Shown one piece after another: positions 8,767 through 17,765 of a stretch of DNA of 64,000 bases. A program made the position numbers and the translations under genes. Below the pieces are notes generated by a model that made no database searches, had not been told where the DNA came from, and saw nothing but the letters and a program-made list of their open reading frames with translations. Position 1 is the first letter of the stretch; each line of letters starts with the position of its first letter. The stretch comes from JANMGV01 sp037440405 (GTDB taxonomy: Bacteria; Planctomycetota; Planctomycetia; Pirellulales; Pirellulaceae): positions 1 through 64,000 of the forward strand of contig JBBIUE010000015.1 of the NCBI GenBank assembly GCA_037440405.1. Direction: 5' to 3'.

Positions 8767-9930
8767 TCATTCGAGCACCTGATTCAACGAATCAATCAAG
8801 TGCTTGATTTCGCTTGGTTGCGTCGTCATTCCTAGAGAAATCCGAAGGGTTCCACCCGTCTTGGAAGTTCCCAGACGATCGTGAATCAACGGAGAGCAAT
8901 GCAGGCCGGCTCGGACCTCGATACCAAACTGAGAATCCAAAATGGCAGCCAGAACCGGAGCGGTGTATTGGCCGCAGCGGATGCTGATGACGGGAACTCG
9001 GTTGCTGGTTGGACCAAGAACTTCGATACTTGAGTGGCTGAGCAAGAACCGCAGGAGCTCTTGGGTCATATCGTTGCATTGTCCTTTCAGCTGAGCACCG
9101 TCGGTTTGCAACCATTCCATTCCAGCCATCAGGGATACGATAGCTGGCAGGTTGAGGTTACCGGACTCCATCGCTTCATTCCAAGGCAATGCTGCATCGA
9201 GCTGATCGCTTTGCGTTCCCGTGCCGCCAATCCATGGCGGTTCCATTTCATCCGAGAGGCCGCCGCGAACATAAAGGACTCCCGTGCCAAGGAGACCATA
9301 GCATCCTTTGTGCCCCGAAAAGGCCATCATGTCGATACCCTGCTTATCCACGTCGATCGGAACATGCCCTGCCGTCTGCGCCGCATCGACGAAAAAGATG
9401 GCCCCCGATTTTCGAGCGATCGTGGCCATCATTTCGATCGGCTGAATCGCTCCCGTGACGTTGGATGCATGAGACACAACCACCATGCGAGGCCGCGCCG
9501 CACAAGCCTTCTGAAATTCGTCCCTATCGACGAACCCTTCACGATCGCATGAAACGACCTGCCATTGCACGCAACGCTTCCTGGCGAGCATGGCCAATGG
9601 CCGCAGCACGCTGTTATGTTCAATGGCAGTGGTGACGACTTGGTCACCCGGCCGGAGCATGCCAAGAAGTCCAGCGTTCAGGGCCATCGTGCCATTGGCT
9701 GTAAACGCGATCTCCGTTGAGCTCTTCGCACCGATCCAGTCGGCCACAACTCGGCGGGTCGATTGCAGAAGTCGATTCGCAGCGAGACCGGATTCGTAAG
9801 CCCCCCGACCCGCGGATGCTCCGTACTGTTCTTGGTAGCGGACGGCTGCATCCAAAACACAGGGAGGCTTTGGCCAACTGGTGGCAGCATGATCCAGATA
9901 GACGCGAAGTCGTGCCGAAGATGCTCTCAT
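8767..9930 (-). CDS. cysteine desulfurase family aminotransferase (class V)
   Basis: PLP enzyme expected to remove sulfur from cysteine as a bound persulfide. The fold is marked by YLDHAATSWPKP at the start, FFVDAAQTAGH (PLP-binding Asp) and SGHKGCYGLLG, which carries the Schiff-base lysine. The sulfur-accepting cysteine is in RAGLHCSP near residue 348. The protein belongs to the SufS/CsdB-like branch. It follows moaA directly. A GTG at 9945, next to the moaA stop codon, is an alternative start; ATG 9930 was chosen. Its position suggests it feeds sulfur to MoaD for molybdopterin synthesis, but a general sulfur role is equally possible. Confidence 0.9.
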   Translation of the reverse strand: MRASSARLRVYLDHAATSWPKPPCVLDAAVRYQEQYGASAGRGAYESGLAANRLLQSTRRVVADWIGAKSSTEIAFTANGTMALNAGLLGMLRPGDQVVTTAIEHNSVLRPLAMLARKRCVQWQVVSCDREGFVDRDEFQKACAARPRMVVVSHASNVTGAIQPIEMMATIARKSGAIFFVDAAQTAGHVPIDVDKQGIDMMAFSGHKGCYGLLGTGVLYVRGGLSDEMEPPWIGGTGTQSDQLDAALPWNEAMESGNLNLPAIVSLMAGMEWLQTDGAQLKGQCNDMTQELLRFLLSHSSIEVLGPTSNRVPVISIRCGQYTAPVLAAILDSQFGIEVRAGLHCSPLIHDRLGTSKTGGTLRISLGMTTQPSEIKHLIDSLNQVLE

Positions 9931-9945
9931 GTTCAAGCTAACCAC

Positions 9946-11004
9946 TCAACCGCCGATTTGGTACATAGCGCGTTCCGGCGGTCGAAATTCGGATTGTTCG
10001 ATACCGTGAGAAGCATGTTTATTAGCCACGCAATCAAGCGCGAGTTCCAAAATCTCCGACGCTCCCCTCCCCTGCTCCAGCAGCTTCTTGACATCCCATT
10101 CTTCATGGCCGAATAAGCAGTTCCTCAACTTTCCCTCCGCAGTCAAACGGAGCCGATCACAGCTTCCGCAAAATGGTTGTGTCACGGAGTCGATGAATCC
10201 AATCGTGCCAGAGTGATCGACATAGCGATAATCTTGCGCGGGCTGACTGGGATCACTACGGGCGACGGACTCCAAGGCTCCGAGTTCCGCTTCGATCATG
10301 GTCCGAATTTCGGCACCCGATACCATGTTTCCTTGATTCCAGTGTCGTTCAGCATCCAAAGGCATAAACTCGATGAATCGCAACTCTAATCGGCGATCTT
10401 GGGCGAACCGCGCCAGCGGGAGGATATCGTCGACGTTCAAACTACGCAGAATGACGGCGTTCAAGCGAAGTGGTATGTCGCACGCGATAGCCGCATCGAT
10501 GCCAGCGAGAGCTCGTTGCAGTCCGGTTCGCCTCGTCAGAACCTGGAACACCTCCTCGCGAAGCGTGTCGAGCGAAATGTTGATGCGAGAAAGACCGGCT
10601 CGCTTCAACTTCATCGCCAGCTCCGTTGTCAGCAACATGCCGTTGGTCGTCAAGGCAATCCGCTCAATCCCTTCGACTTCGCGCAGCAGTGCGATGAGTC
10701 GCTCGACTTCGGGGCGCACCAGTGGCTCGCCTCCTGTCAGGCGAATCTTCTCGATTCCCGCTGGTGCAAGGGCGGCGACAACCCGCTGGATTTGCTCGAA
10801 CGTTAATAGGTCAGACGTTGGCAAAAAATCGACCCGACCTGCAGGCATGCAATACTGGCAGCGGATGTTGCAGCGATCGGTCAGGCTAATCCGCAACGAT
10901 CGGTGAATCCGTCCAAAACGGTCCACTAACTTCGCATTGGAGTCGGATTCCTGTCTTTCGGACGCTCCCGCCCCGCAATGCGACAAGGCCGAAAGCTGCC
11001 TCAC
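9946..11004 (-). CDS. moaA: GTP 3',8-cyclase
   Basis: Radical SAM enzyme that catalyses the first step of molybdenum-cofactor synthesis, GTP to cyclic dehydro-GTP. The N-terminal cluster motif is TDRCNIRCQYCMPAG (CxxxCxxC). The C-terminal cluster motif is FCGSCDRLRLTAEGKLRNC (CxxC-x13-C). The protein ends in the conserved Gly-Gly (YQIGG). The start chosen is GTG 11004, whose bases overlap the moaE stop as GTGA. An upstream TTG at 11058 would extend it 18 residues into moaE and is less likely. Some 45 residues precede the usual MoaA start (LVDRFGRIHRSLRIS). Confidence 0.95.
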   Translation of the reverse strand: MRQLSALSHCGAGASERQESDSNAKLVDRFGRIHRSLRISLTDRCNIRCQYCMPAGRVDFLPTSDLLTFEQIQRVVAALAPAGIEKIRLTGGEPLVRPEVERLIALLREVEGIERIALTTNGMLLTTELAMKLKRAGLSRINISLDTLREEVFQVLTRRTGLQRALAGIDAAIACDIPLRLNAVILRSLNVDDILPLARFAQDRRLELRFIEFMPLDAERHWNQGNMVSGAEIRTMIEAELGALESVARSDPSQPAQDYRYVDHSGTIGFIDSVTQPFCGSCDRLRLTAEGKLRNCLFGHEEWDVKKLLEQGRGASEILELALDCVANKHASHGIEQSEFRPPERAMYQIGG

Positions 11005-11417
11005 GGTGTCGGATGAATCCAAGCGGACGATTGATCGTTCCAATGTTCTTGCTTCCAAATCGGTACGGATTTCTTAAGTTCGTCGATCAGCCATTGAGCG
11101 GCTTCAAAGGCCGCCGCACGATGTGGACTGGATACGCATACAGCTACACTGGCTTCACCGACAGCTACCTCGCCCAAGCGATGGACGATGGCCACGTTCT
11201 GGATGGACCATCGTTGCTTCGCTTCCTCAGCCAAACGTTCTAACTGAATTCTCGCCATTTCCTCGTATGCTTCATATTTTAATTGAACTGTTTCTTTCCC
11301 GCCTGTCCATCGTCGCGTTGTTCCGACAAAAAGGACCGACGCTCCGCAGGCCTCATCGGCTACCGATTCCAGCAATTTGTCTAGTTGGATTTCGGTCTGT
11401 GTGAATGCAATCATCAC
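11001..11417 (-). CDS. moaE: molybdopterin synthase catalytic subunit
   Basis: Large subunit of molybdopterin synthase, which transfers sulfur from MoaD thiocarboxylate to precursor Z. Family features in the 138-residue protein are VLFVGTTRR (residues 29-37), YEAYEEMA, the HRLGEVAVGE segment, SSPHRAAAFEA and the active-site VPIWKQEHW near the C-terminus. ATG 11417 follows a strong ribosome site (GAGGTG, 8 bases upstream). It overlaps moaA by 4 bp (GTGA), so the two are probably translationally coupled. MoaD, its partner, is encoded about 1 kb away on the same strand but outside this unit. Confidence 0.95.
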   Translation of the reverse strand: MMIAFTQTEIQLDKLLESVADEACGASVLFVGTTRRWTGGKETVQLKYEAYEEMARIQLERLAEEAKQRWSIQNVAIVHRLGEVAVGEASVAVCVSSPHRAAAFEAAQWLIDELKKSVPIWKQEHWNDQSSAWIHPTP

Positions 11418-11639
11418 TGTTCACCTCGTATAGATCGATGAGCTTACGATCTTTATCCTAGATACTGTTTTGTGCAATTCTCAGTTGCGCATTCTCGAGA
11501 ACATTTGAAGTATTTGCGCTGATCGTTGTCGATCGGCGATGTCTTCTGGAAGCAAACTCTGGTACTCTACGCGGGGCACTGAACAATGCTTCGCCCCATG
11601 CGAGGCAACTCAACCGTATCGACTGAGTCCATGGAATAA

Positions 11640-12263
11640 GTGAGTCCGACCTTGAAGTGCGATTTTATCTACTTCGACTTGGGTAATGTCTTGCTTCATT
11701 TTGACCACGCGATCGCATCTCGAAAGTTGAGTGCGTTGGCCAGCATAACGGAGAAAGAGGTCCACGATCTGCTGTTTGCTTCCGGACTTCAAAACGAATA
11801 CGAAACTGGGCTCTTCTCAAGCGAAGCGTTGGTGCAGCGTTTGTCGGAAGCTGTTGGGCAACCCTTACCGGCTACTGAAACATTGCAGGCGGTCGCGGAT
11901 ATTTTTTGGCCAAACGACGACATTCTGCCCTGCCTCAACTATGTTCGAGACAGAAACCTTCCGACGGGGTTGCTCTCCAACACTTGCGATGCTCATTGGA
12001 AATGGATTCGAAGCAAACGATATTCCATGGTTGAGGGCTGGTTTGATTTTCATATCCTGAGTTTCGAGGTTGGTGCTATGAAACCGTCCTCGAAAATCTA
12101 TCTTCACGCAACGGAAATGGCGAAGACGGCACCCGAGAACATTCTCTTTATCGACGACCGCATGGACAACATCGTTGGGGCGCAGCAAGCGGGATGGCAA
12201 ACGATTCACTTCGTCGGGGCCGAGCAACTGCTGACCCAACTGAAGCATTTGTTGCCATACTGA
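11640..12263 (+). CDS. HAD-superfamily hydrolase (subfamily IA)
   Basis: Predicted phosphatase or dehalogenase-like hydrolase of unknown substrate. The 207-residue protein has all HAD motifs: I FDLGNVLLHFD (residues 10-20, first Asp replaced in position by the usual D-x-G pattern), II LLSNTCD near 115, III KPSSKIY near 147 and IV FIDDRMDNI near 173. The helical cap domain lies between motifs I and II. GTG 11640 is the only reasonable start. It is a single plus-strand gene inserted between moaE and moaD. Close relatives of this subtype include YihX-like sugar-1-phosphate phosphatases, but the assignment stays at family level. Confidence 0.88.
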   Translation: MSPTLKCDFIYFDLGNVLLHFDHAIASRKLSALASITEKEVHDLLFASGLQNEYETGLFSSEALVQRLSEAVGQPLPATETLQAVADIFWPNDDILPCLNYVRDRNLPTGLLSNTCDAHWKWIRSKRYSMVEGWFDFHILSFEVGAMKPSSKIYLHATEMAKTAPENILFIDDRMDNIVGAQQAGWQTIHFVGAEQLLTQLKHLLPY

Positions 12264-12428
12264 GAAGCAGTTCTTCTGCTTCGACTTCATCGGTGCTCCG
12301 AGCTGGCCACCTCGAACTGGTCAAGTTATCGAGCGCGCCGGATCTTGACACTCGGTACAGTTTGATTCGGTGCCATACGATTTCGCTCAACAAAAGGTGA
12401 TGATGATTTGCATTGGGAGTGTGAATGG

Positions 12429-12668
12429 CTATCCACCAGAAACTGGAGGGATGATTGCAACTTCATCATGCTCGCCGACTATTTGAGATTCTTCGGCCAT
12501 CTCGCGACCGACGGCAAAGCGACTGATCTTCAGCAGAGGCTCTAGTTGAGGATGAGTTTGCGCGACCCGCAATCGAAGTTCCGCGACGGACACGGGGGGC
12601 TGGATTTGCACATCGATGGCATCGCGTCCGACGCTTGCAGCTGCTCCAGCAAATAACTTGATGTTCAT
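12429..12668 (-). CDS. moaD: molybdopterin synthase sulfur carrier subunit
   Basis: Ubiquitin-fold small subunit that carries the sulfur as a C-terminal thiocarboxylate to MoaE. The predicted 79-residue protein starts MNIKLFAGAA, has the ELRLRVAQTHPQL helix, FAVGREMA, and ends EVAIIPPVSGG with the required Gly-Gly. The reading frame is open to 12833, but the extra 55 residues do not resemble the family, so ATG 12668 was chosen. No Shine-Dalgarno is evident. The gene is separated from moaEA by the HAD gene on the opposite strand, so it needs its own promoter. Bases 12669-12950 upstream show no other supported gene. Confidence 0.82.
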   Translation of the reverse strand: MNIKLFAGAAASVGRDAIDVQIQPPVSVAELRLRVAQTHPQLEPLLKISRFAVGREMAEESQIVGEHDEVAIIPPVSGG

Positions 12669-12950
12669 GAAGGTGATGTTCGTGCTCTGACGACTAAGAA
12701 CTACTAAATCGCGTTGCTTATCGAATACGGCTATTCTGACTTGGTCGGCTGGTGAACGTCCAGGCCAAACCCATTGAAGCCGACCCCGATTGTCATACGA
12801 AGGATCAGCATCCTGGCGACTCAAGATACGCATGGGACAAAGACATGAAGCTCATGGCACAACCGATAATTGATTGGCCATACCGCGCGACAACGGGGTC
12901 GCGCAGTCTCGTTGCCAGCCGCCACTGACGATCCACCTGCCCCCAAAATA

Positions 12951-13556
12951 TCATTCCAGCTGCTCGATGGAGACCGGAAAATTGAGGGTTGGAGTAACGC
13001 AATCAACGATGCCAGCCGCCGCTGCTTCAGAGAGCTTTATTGATTGAGGAACGGAGCAAGCTTTGAGCAGGACGACGCGATCCGCCGCTAACGAGATGGC
13101 GATTTCGACGGCGAGGGCATCGCTTGTGGTCGACCAATCTTCGGGAAGGTTGATTCGTTGCAGCTCGGCGCAAGGAGTTGACGACAATGCGCCTTCCACT
13201 TGAGCGGATTCGGAGTAAAAGCCCCCCAATCTCCCGATGTACAAACCCTTCTTTTCGATCCTCGGTTCCATGAGTGCAAGCTGCCATTCGCGACGGTCTC
13301 GAATAGGTAATGCTTCGGGAAGGAGTTCGGATGCGATTTCAAAGGTTGCATCCAGAGCACGAATGCATCGCCAGTGCATTTGCCTCTGTGACAACCCGTG
13401 AGTGCGATCAAGTTGCCGCAGGGCATCGATCATCATTCCGCCACCGACGAAGAGTAGATAAGTGTCGTTGGGCTGACGGAGAAGCCAACGGCGAAAACGG
13501 TCCGGCCAATGAGCTTGATGAAGCAAGCTGCCACCCAGCTTGATTACAGAAGTCAT
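12951..13556 (-). CDS. amino-acid-kinase-fold kinase, MfnE-like
   Basis: Member of the aspartate/glutamate/uridylate kinase fold. Visible features are SVIKLGGSLL at residues 3-12 and LLFVGGGMMIDALRQ at about 33-47. In methanogens, MfnE of this fold phosphorylates the aminomethylfuran intermediate of methanofuran. Homologs in methylotrophs and planctomycetes sit with C1-transfer genes. The ATG at 13556 overlaps the stop of the upstream ASKHA gene by 4 bp (ATGA), and that pairing supports the MfnE assignment over a general amino-acid kinase. The short length (201 residues) fits the C1-linked type. The function in bacteria is inferred. Confidence 0.78.
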   Translation of the reverse strand: MTSVIKLGGSLLHQAHWPDRFRRWLLRQPNDTYLLFVGGGMMIDALRQLDRTHGLSQRQMHWRCIRALDATFEIASELLPEALPIRDRREWQLALMEPRIEKKGLYIGRLGGFYSESAQVEGALSSTPCAELQRINLPEDWSTTSDALAVEIAISLAADRVVLLKACSVPQSIKLSEAAAAGIVDCVTPTLNFPVSIEQLE

Positions 13557-14617
13557 ATCTCGTAGTTGGCACGAGCGATAGGGGAAAGGGTATCCACCGG
13601 TAGTTGTTCATCGGCGAGAACTGCTAACGCATAGGCCGTCGCGCATCGCGAGCATTCCGCGCCGGGAAGTTCAGACATTCGAATGGTCTCAAAAGGAAAG
13701 GTCAACTTTTCGCAGACAGCCTCCCAAAGAAAGTCACCATGTCCAGTGAGGACGACTTGCAACACTTTCGAAACCGACAAGTTGGCTCGCTGAACTTCCA
13801 CGGCCTTGGCCATGTGTTCTGCTTGTCGTTCGAGAACCGACTGAGCGATTTGGTCGACTTCGGAGTCTAAAATGGTCGAGCCATCTTCGCCGATCAGGCG
13901 GGCCAAGCGGAACTTGGCACATCTCCTCGTGCGGGGGCGTTGGTCGCAAGTATCGCCGCAGTCGGGGTCCGCAGGAAGTTTTTCGAGCCAGAGATAAGCA
14001 TCCAACGTTGTTGCGAAGAATTCAGCCATGATCGGGCAAGTTCGATCTCCCAAAGTCACTTCTCTGAGCAATGCGCAGATCGGTGTTCGTTCAACGCCAG
14101 AATAAATCAACTGCTGCGCCTCCATGCGTTGCCGATCACTTTTGGCCTTGGTCGCGACCTTTCTCTTGATCGGAATGATGTCAGTCGTGGTGGAACCGAT
14201 ATCGACAAGGATCCCCGGATTGTTTTTGGTGAATCTCACGCAGTATTGGGCCAACGCATGCCAGTTGGAGGAAGCAGCCATCCAGCTTCTGCGAGCGGCT
14301 TGTGACGCGGTTGTCCACTCACCGGAGGTCAAGTAGACACGCACGAGCCCAGCCGGAACAACACAAGTGACCTGATCGAGAATTCTGCAGACGCCTTCCT
14401 CTCGCGTTTCATAGCAGTCAGCCATTTCCCCAGTCATGGTGAGGGCCAACCCACAGAACTCAGGTGCGTGTCGCAACATCTGGTCCAGAGCATGCGCCAG
14501 CCGATCCGGATGCTCCCAGAGCCGAAATGGCATGACCGAAGCGAATCCGTTGGCAGCAGCAAGCTTGAGATTCGCTCCACCAATATCGCAGCCTAACCAT
14601 TGCACCGAAGTATCCAC
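13553..14617 (-). CDS. H4MPT-linked C1-transfer protein, MfnF-like (ASKHA/hydantoinase fold)
   Basis: Resembles the hydantoinase/oxoprolinase-like family linked to tetrahydromethanopterin C1 transfer, whose archaeal member MfnF joins the furan and tyramine parts of methanofuran. The 354-residue protein opens with WLGCDIGGANLKLAAA and has a second phosphate-binding loop VDIGSTTTDIIPI near residue 150, both typical of the ASKHA fold. A cysteine-containing segment CPIMAEFFATTLDAYL follows. The start is GTG 14617, with no alternative ATG near. It is coupled to the MfnE-like kinase by an ATGA overlap. An MfnD-like ATP-grasp gene lies 37 kb away at 52008. Confidence 0.82.
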   Translation of the reverse strand: MDTSVQWLGCDIGGANLKLAAANGFASVMPFRLWEHPDRLAHALDQMLRHAPEFCGLALTMTGEMADCYETREEGVCRILDQVTCVVPAGLVRVYLTSGEWTTASQAARRSWMAASSNWHALAQYCVRFTKNNPGILVDIGSTTTDIIPIKRKVATKAKSDRQRMEAQQLIYSGVERTPICALLREVTLGDRTCPIMAEFFATTLDAYLWLEKLPADPDCGDTCDQRPRTRRCAKFRLARLIGEDGSTILDSEVDQIAQSVLERQAEHMAKAVEVQRANLSVSKVLQVVLTGHGDFLWEAVCEKLTFPFETIRMSELPGAECSRCATAYALAVLADEQLPVDTLSPIARANYEI

Positions 14618-14747
14618 AATGCTCGTCGCTCACATCGAGAGTTTGATCGCAGCTAAGTTTGACAAACGGTGGCAAATCCTTGGAGTCGTTCGGCGTGAAC
14701 TTAACTGCAGGTTCAAAATTTATTGTAAATCGGAGCCCAACTCGACG

Positions 14748-15668
14748 CTATTCGCTCAAGATAAACAACCGTAGCGATTCAACGACTTTTAGCATATCTT
14801 CCTTGCTGCATTCTGCCCAACCAGCGGAGCGATGCCGAATAATGGCTAATTGAAATTGATCGAGCGCCTCCGCAATATCGCTTGGTAATTCAGGTAGCGA
14901 AGCGAAAGGAGACGCCGATTGGGTCGAAAATGGAACGTCGCTGACGTCGTCACTGAACGAATGGCCGACAGCCGCTGAGTCCGTCTTGTTCGTCGATCCA
15001 AAATCAGGACCTTCATCGAGAGGTTGCGATTGGAAGTCTGCTTCATCGCTGCTTGACTTGCTCTCGGGTACAGGCACGAAGTCCTCATCAAGGGTGTTCG
15101 AGACGACATCGGCCGGATTTGGTTTAGATTCAGGCAGCGAACCGAGGGCCTGCCATCGTGTTCGACGCATCTCAGAAACGCTCATACGGCCTTTCGAAGC
15201 TCCTTCGAGCCACAGTTCTGCATCATCCCAGTCGAGAGCCGCCAAGAAGTGGGTCCAGTAGAGATGCTGGTAGGTAGCATAGCCATCTCCGAATCGCTCA
15301 TAGACCCTTCGAAGTCGCCCGACGTGCTGTGGCGTGATACCGCCAACCGCTGCAGCCCACAGGTCATCGCGATACGCACTTGGCGGCGACTGGCTGGCAA
15401 TCTGAGCCTGTCGCCATTCGTAAATGATCTTTCCCTTCTCCCAATTCGTCTGGCTAATCAATTGGTTCCACCGCCCAACGAACGGTATCGACAACTCATC
15501 CGATTCGAGAGCGTTCGCCGACCCGCGTGCTTCCTCCATGACCGATGCCTGGTCGGAAACTTCAGAATAGGTGCGTCGACGTTGGCTTTCGGAAGAATCG
15601 ATCATGGCGTTCTCGCTTGATTTCATTAAACGAGGGAAACAGTCTTGAATCGAGCCTCCGTTGCTCAC
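14748..15668 (-). CDS. protein of unknown function
   Basis: Not recognised. The reading frame starts at GTG 15668; ATGs at 15626 and 15605 are possible alternative starts. The best-ordered region is about residues 60-180, rich in Trp and aromatic residues (VGRWNQLISQTNWEKGKI, YEWRQAQIA, LYWTHFLAALDWDDAELW, MRRTRWQALG), which suggests a small helical domain. The rest is an acidic Ser-rich linker (residues 185-260) and a short helical C-terminus (IAEALDQFQLAIIRHR). It has no signal peptide or membrane span. It is the downstream neighbour of the coiled-coil gene on the same strand, with a 273-bp gap. Confidence 0.7.
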   Translation of the reverse strand: MSNGGSIQDCFPRLMKSSENAMIDSSESQRRRTYSEVSDQASVMEEARGSANALESDELSIPFVGRWNQLISQTNWEKGKIIYEWRQAQIASQSPPSAYRDDLWAAAVGGITPQHVGRLRRVYERFGDGYATYQHLYWTHFLAALDWDDAELWLEGASKGRMSVSEMRRTRWQALGSLPESKPNPADVVSNTLDEDFVPVPESKSSSDEADFQSQPLDEGPDFGSTNKTDSAAVGHSFSDDVSDVPFSTQSASPFASLPELPSDIAEALDQFQLAIIRHRSAGWAECSKEDMLKVVESLRLFILSE

Positions 15669-15941
15669 TGGAAATGATGGGAGAGAAAGCGTAGCAGCAA
15701 GTCATCATTTTTTGAAGAGCTGAAATCGAGAACTCGAATCCGACTCCAAGCGACCAAGCCAAGGAAGACGAGCGGCGAGGTGCCAAACTTCAGCGAGAAG
15801 TTTGGATTCGAACCAATTCAAAATGGCAGGCCCCATCGCTTGCGAACTGGTGCTTGCCGATTGATGTCAGCTGCCATTGGACAAACTTCACTGAGCGAAG
15901 TGAGTTTCGGCAGTCTGGCGAGACCTTGCTGATTCTCTCAT

Positions 15942-16991
15942 TTATTTGCCATCAAGACCGAGCGAGGAAAGCCAACGGCGTTTCTTGGGTGTTCCAGCCG
16001 GATCGTTAACCGAAGGATTTCGAGCGAGCTGTTGTTGCAGTTCTTCGATCGCTTGGCGATCTCGCGCAAGACGCGCCCTTTCAAGCGACAGATCGACTTC
16101 CGCCTTACGCAGCTTCTCCTCCATTTCCTCTTGGAGTGAACGCAATTTCTCTCGCTCCTGTTGAATGACCTGATCGGCATTCAGCATCTGTTCACGAACT
16201 TCGTCGAGATTGGGCGCAGCCGAGGCGGCCGCAAGTTGTTCCCGCAACGACGCAATCTCTGCCTCTTTGAGTGCGAGTTGTTTTTGTGCATCGATGAGAA
16301 GCTCTTCCCAGTCTGGCACCTGTTCTTCTGGTGAGGAATGCGAGTCCATCGGAGTTTCGTCGGTCGATTCGTCGCCCCCCTCTTCCATCAATCGCTTCTT
16401 CTGCTCGTCCCAAGTAAGGGATTGCATCGGTTGCTTTATGGCGGGGGTCGAGGCCCGGCGTACGGTTGTGGAGGCCGCTTGAAGAGATTGTTTCAGATCT
16501 TGAATTTCTGCCTGAAGAGACTCAATGGTTGCTTCGGATTCTTCGAGGGCCGCCCGAAGGATGCGCGAAGTCTCATCTTCGGCAAATGATGGCCCAACTT
16601 CAACGTTCGAGATCGTGCTGCTCCTGAATCGCTCCAATTCGTCTCGGAGTCGTTCCACTTCAGAGGCGAGGAGCAATTCGACCTCGGTCGGTCCGTCAGG
16701 AGCGCAGGAGACGTTTGCCGATTCTTCAGTTTGGCTACCTTGGTCGGACTCGAGTTCCACTTTCCCAGGCTCGCGCAAGCTCAAGAGCTGTTTAATTTCG
16801 CTCTGTCCTGCGAGTACGTTCTCGAAAAGGAGGGTGAAGTGGCCAATGACTTCGGCGACGCGAGAATTGCTGATGACTGAGCTCTTTCGACGGCGCTTCG
16901 AGCGGCGCGGACGATCATCCGTGCACTCTTCCACAAACTCTTGCGAGACAGGTGGAGATTCAGATTCAAAATGTTCAGGTTCCGTGGTCAC
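15942..16991 (-). CDS. coiled-coil protein of unknown function
   Basis: Not recognised. The 349-residue protein has a basic cluster RPRRSKRRRKSS near residues 28-39. Long heptad-rich stretches follow at about 115-175 and 230-330 (LREQLAAASAA, EREKLRSLQEEMEEKLRKAE), separated by an acidic linker. The C-terminus is basic (PKKRRWLSSLGLDGK). No signal peptide or membrane segment is present. Start is GTG 16991. The composition suits a filament- or nucleoid-associated protein, but no function can be assigned. Confidence 0.75.
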   Translation of the reverse strand: MTTEPEHFESESPPVSQEFVEECTDDRPRRSKRRRKSSVISNSRVAEVIGHFTLLFENVLAGQSEIKQLLSLREPGKVELESDQGSQTEESANVSCAPDGPTEVELLLASEVERLRDELERFRSSTISNVEVGPSFAEDETSRILRAALEESEATIESLQAEIQDLKQSLQAASTTVRRASTPAIKQPMQSLTWDEQKKRLMEEGGDESTDETPMDSHSSPEEQVPDWEELLIDAQKQLALKEAEIASLREQLAAASAAPNLDEVREQMLNADQVIQQEREKLRSLQEEMEEKLRKAEVDLSLERARLARDRQAIEELQQQLARNPSVNDPAGTPKKRRWLSSLGLDGK

Positions 16992-17378
16992 AATGTACTA
17001 GCGTCTTTTTTCAGGGTTACAAGGGTGCTCATCTTGAGTCTTTATGACTGTGCAATCGTAGCTTGCAATACTGATGGCCACAACGAAAATCGGGGGTAAG
17101 ATAACGAACACGTGGAGTACGAATATTCCGTTTGTACTCGTGGTTCGAATAGTGGCGATCGTTCCATTTTTTCGGATCATGCGGTCGAGCTATTGATCGA
17201 ATGACTACAATAGTTGGCTGCGTTGATTGCACTCCTTTCAGACTTCGTTTGAAAAAGAGGAAGGATTATCTGCGGCAAGCCAATCCACCGTAGCATCTTG
17301 CTTTGGTTCTCAGCGGGGCCAAACTTCATGCCCAAAAGAGCTTGTCAAACTCTATAGTTTTTGAAGCGATTGAATGAT
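16992..17378. other. divergent intergenic region
   Basis: About 390 bp between the coiled-coil gene (minus) and xseB (plus). It should hold both promoters. A short inverted repeat GAGTAC...GTACTC lies at about 17117-17142. No RNA gene or coding sequence of substance was seen. Confidence 0.4.
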
Positions 17379-17720
17379 ATGAGTAAGTCGTCCCGACCCA
17401 CGGAATCCTTAACCTTTGAAGAATCGCTGAGCGAATTAGAGGCCGGAGTGCAACGGCTGGAACAGGGAACGAGCGGACTCGAAGAATCGCTTCAGACGTA
17501 TGAGGACGCGATCGCCCACCTGCGTCACTGCATGGCTCTCCTTTCCAACGCCAAACGAAAGGTAGAGTTGGTGCAGGATGTGAGATCGGATGGGACGATC
17601 GTTTCTCAACCATTCGGAGACGATGAGCGGGATTTAGAGGACAAGCAAGCTGGTCGCAGCAAACGCCGATCCGCCGATGGTACAAGTTCGAATAGGCGCA
17701 GATCGGCAGACTTCGATTAG
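17379..17720 (+). CDS. xseB: exodeoxyribonuclease VII small subunit
   Basis: Small subunit of exonuclease VII, which degrades single-stranded DNA. The conserved core LTFEESLSELEAGVQRLEQG and LEESLQTYEDAIAHLRHC is visible in the first 60 residues. A non-conserved basic tail of about 45 residues follows (SKRRSADGTSSNRRRSAD). ATG 17379 was chosen over the TTG at 17361 because the first six codons are not family-like. The xseB-ispA-dxs order is the same as in E. coli, with a 45-bp gap to ispA. The large subunit gene xseA is not in the window. Confidence 0.92.
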   Translation: MSKSSRPTESLTFEESLSELEAGVQRLEQGTSGLEESLQTYEDAIAHLRHCMALLSNAKRKVELVQDVRSDGTIVSQPFGDDERDLEDKQAGRSKRRSADGTSSNRRRSADFD

Positions 17721-17765
17721 CTCGGTTCCAAAAGTTCAAATTCATCAATCACCTGTGTTCAAATT

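Noticed and set aside
11005..11058. TTG start giving a longer MoaA
   Set aside because: GTG 11004 makes the GTGA overlap with the moaE stop; the extra residues are not conserved.
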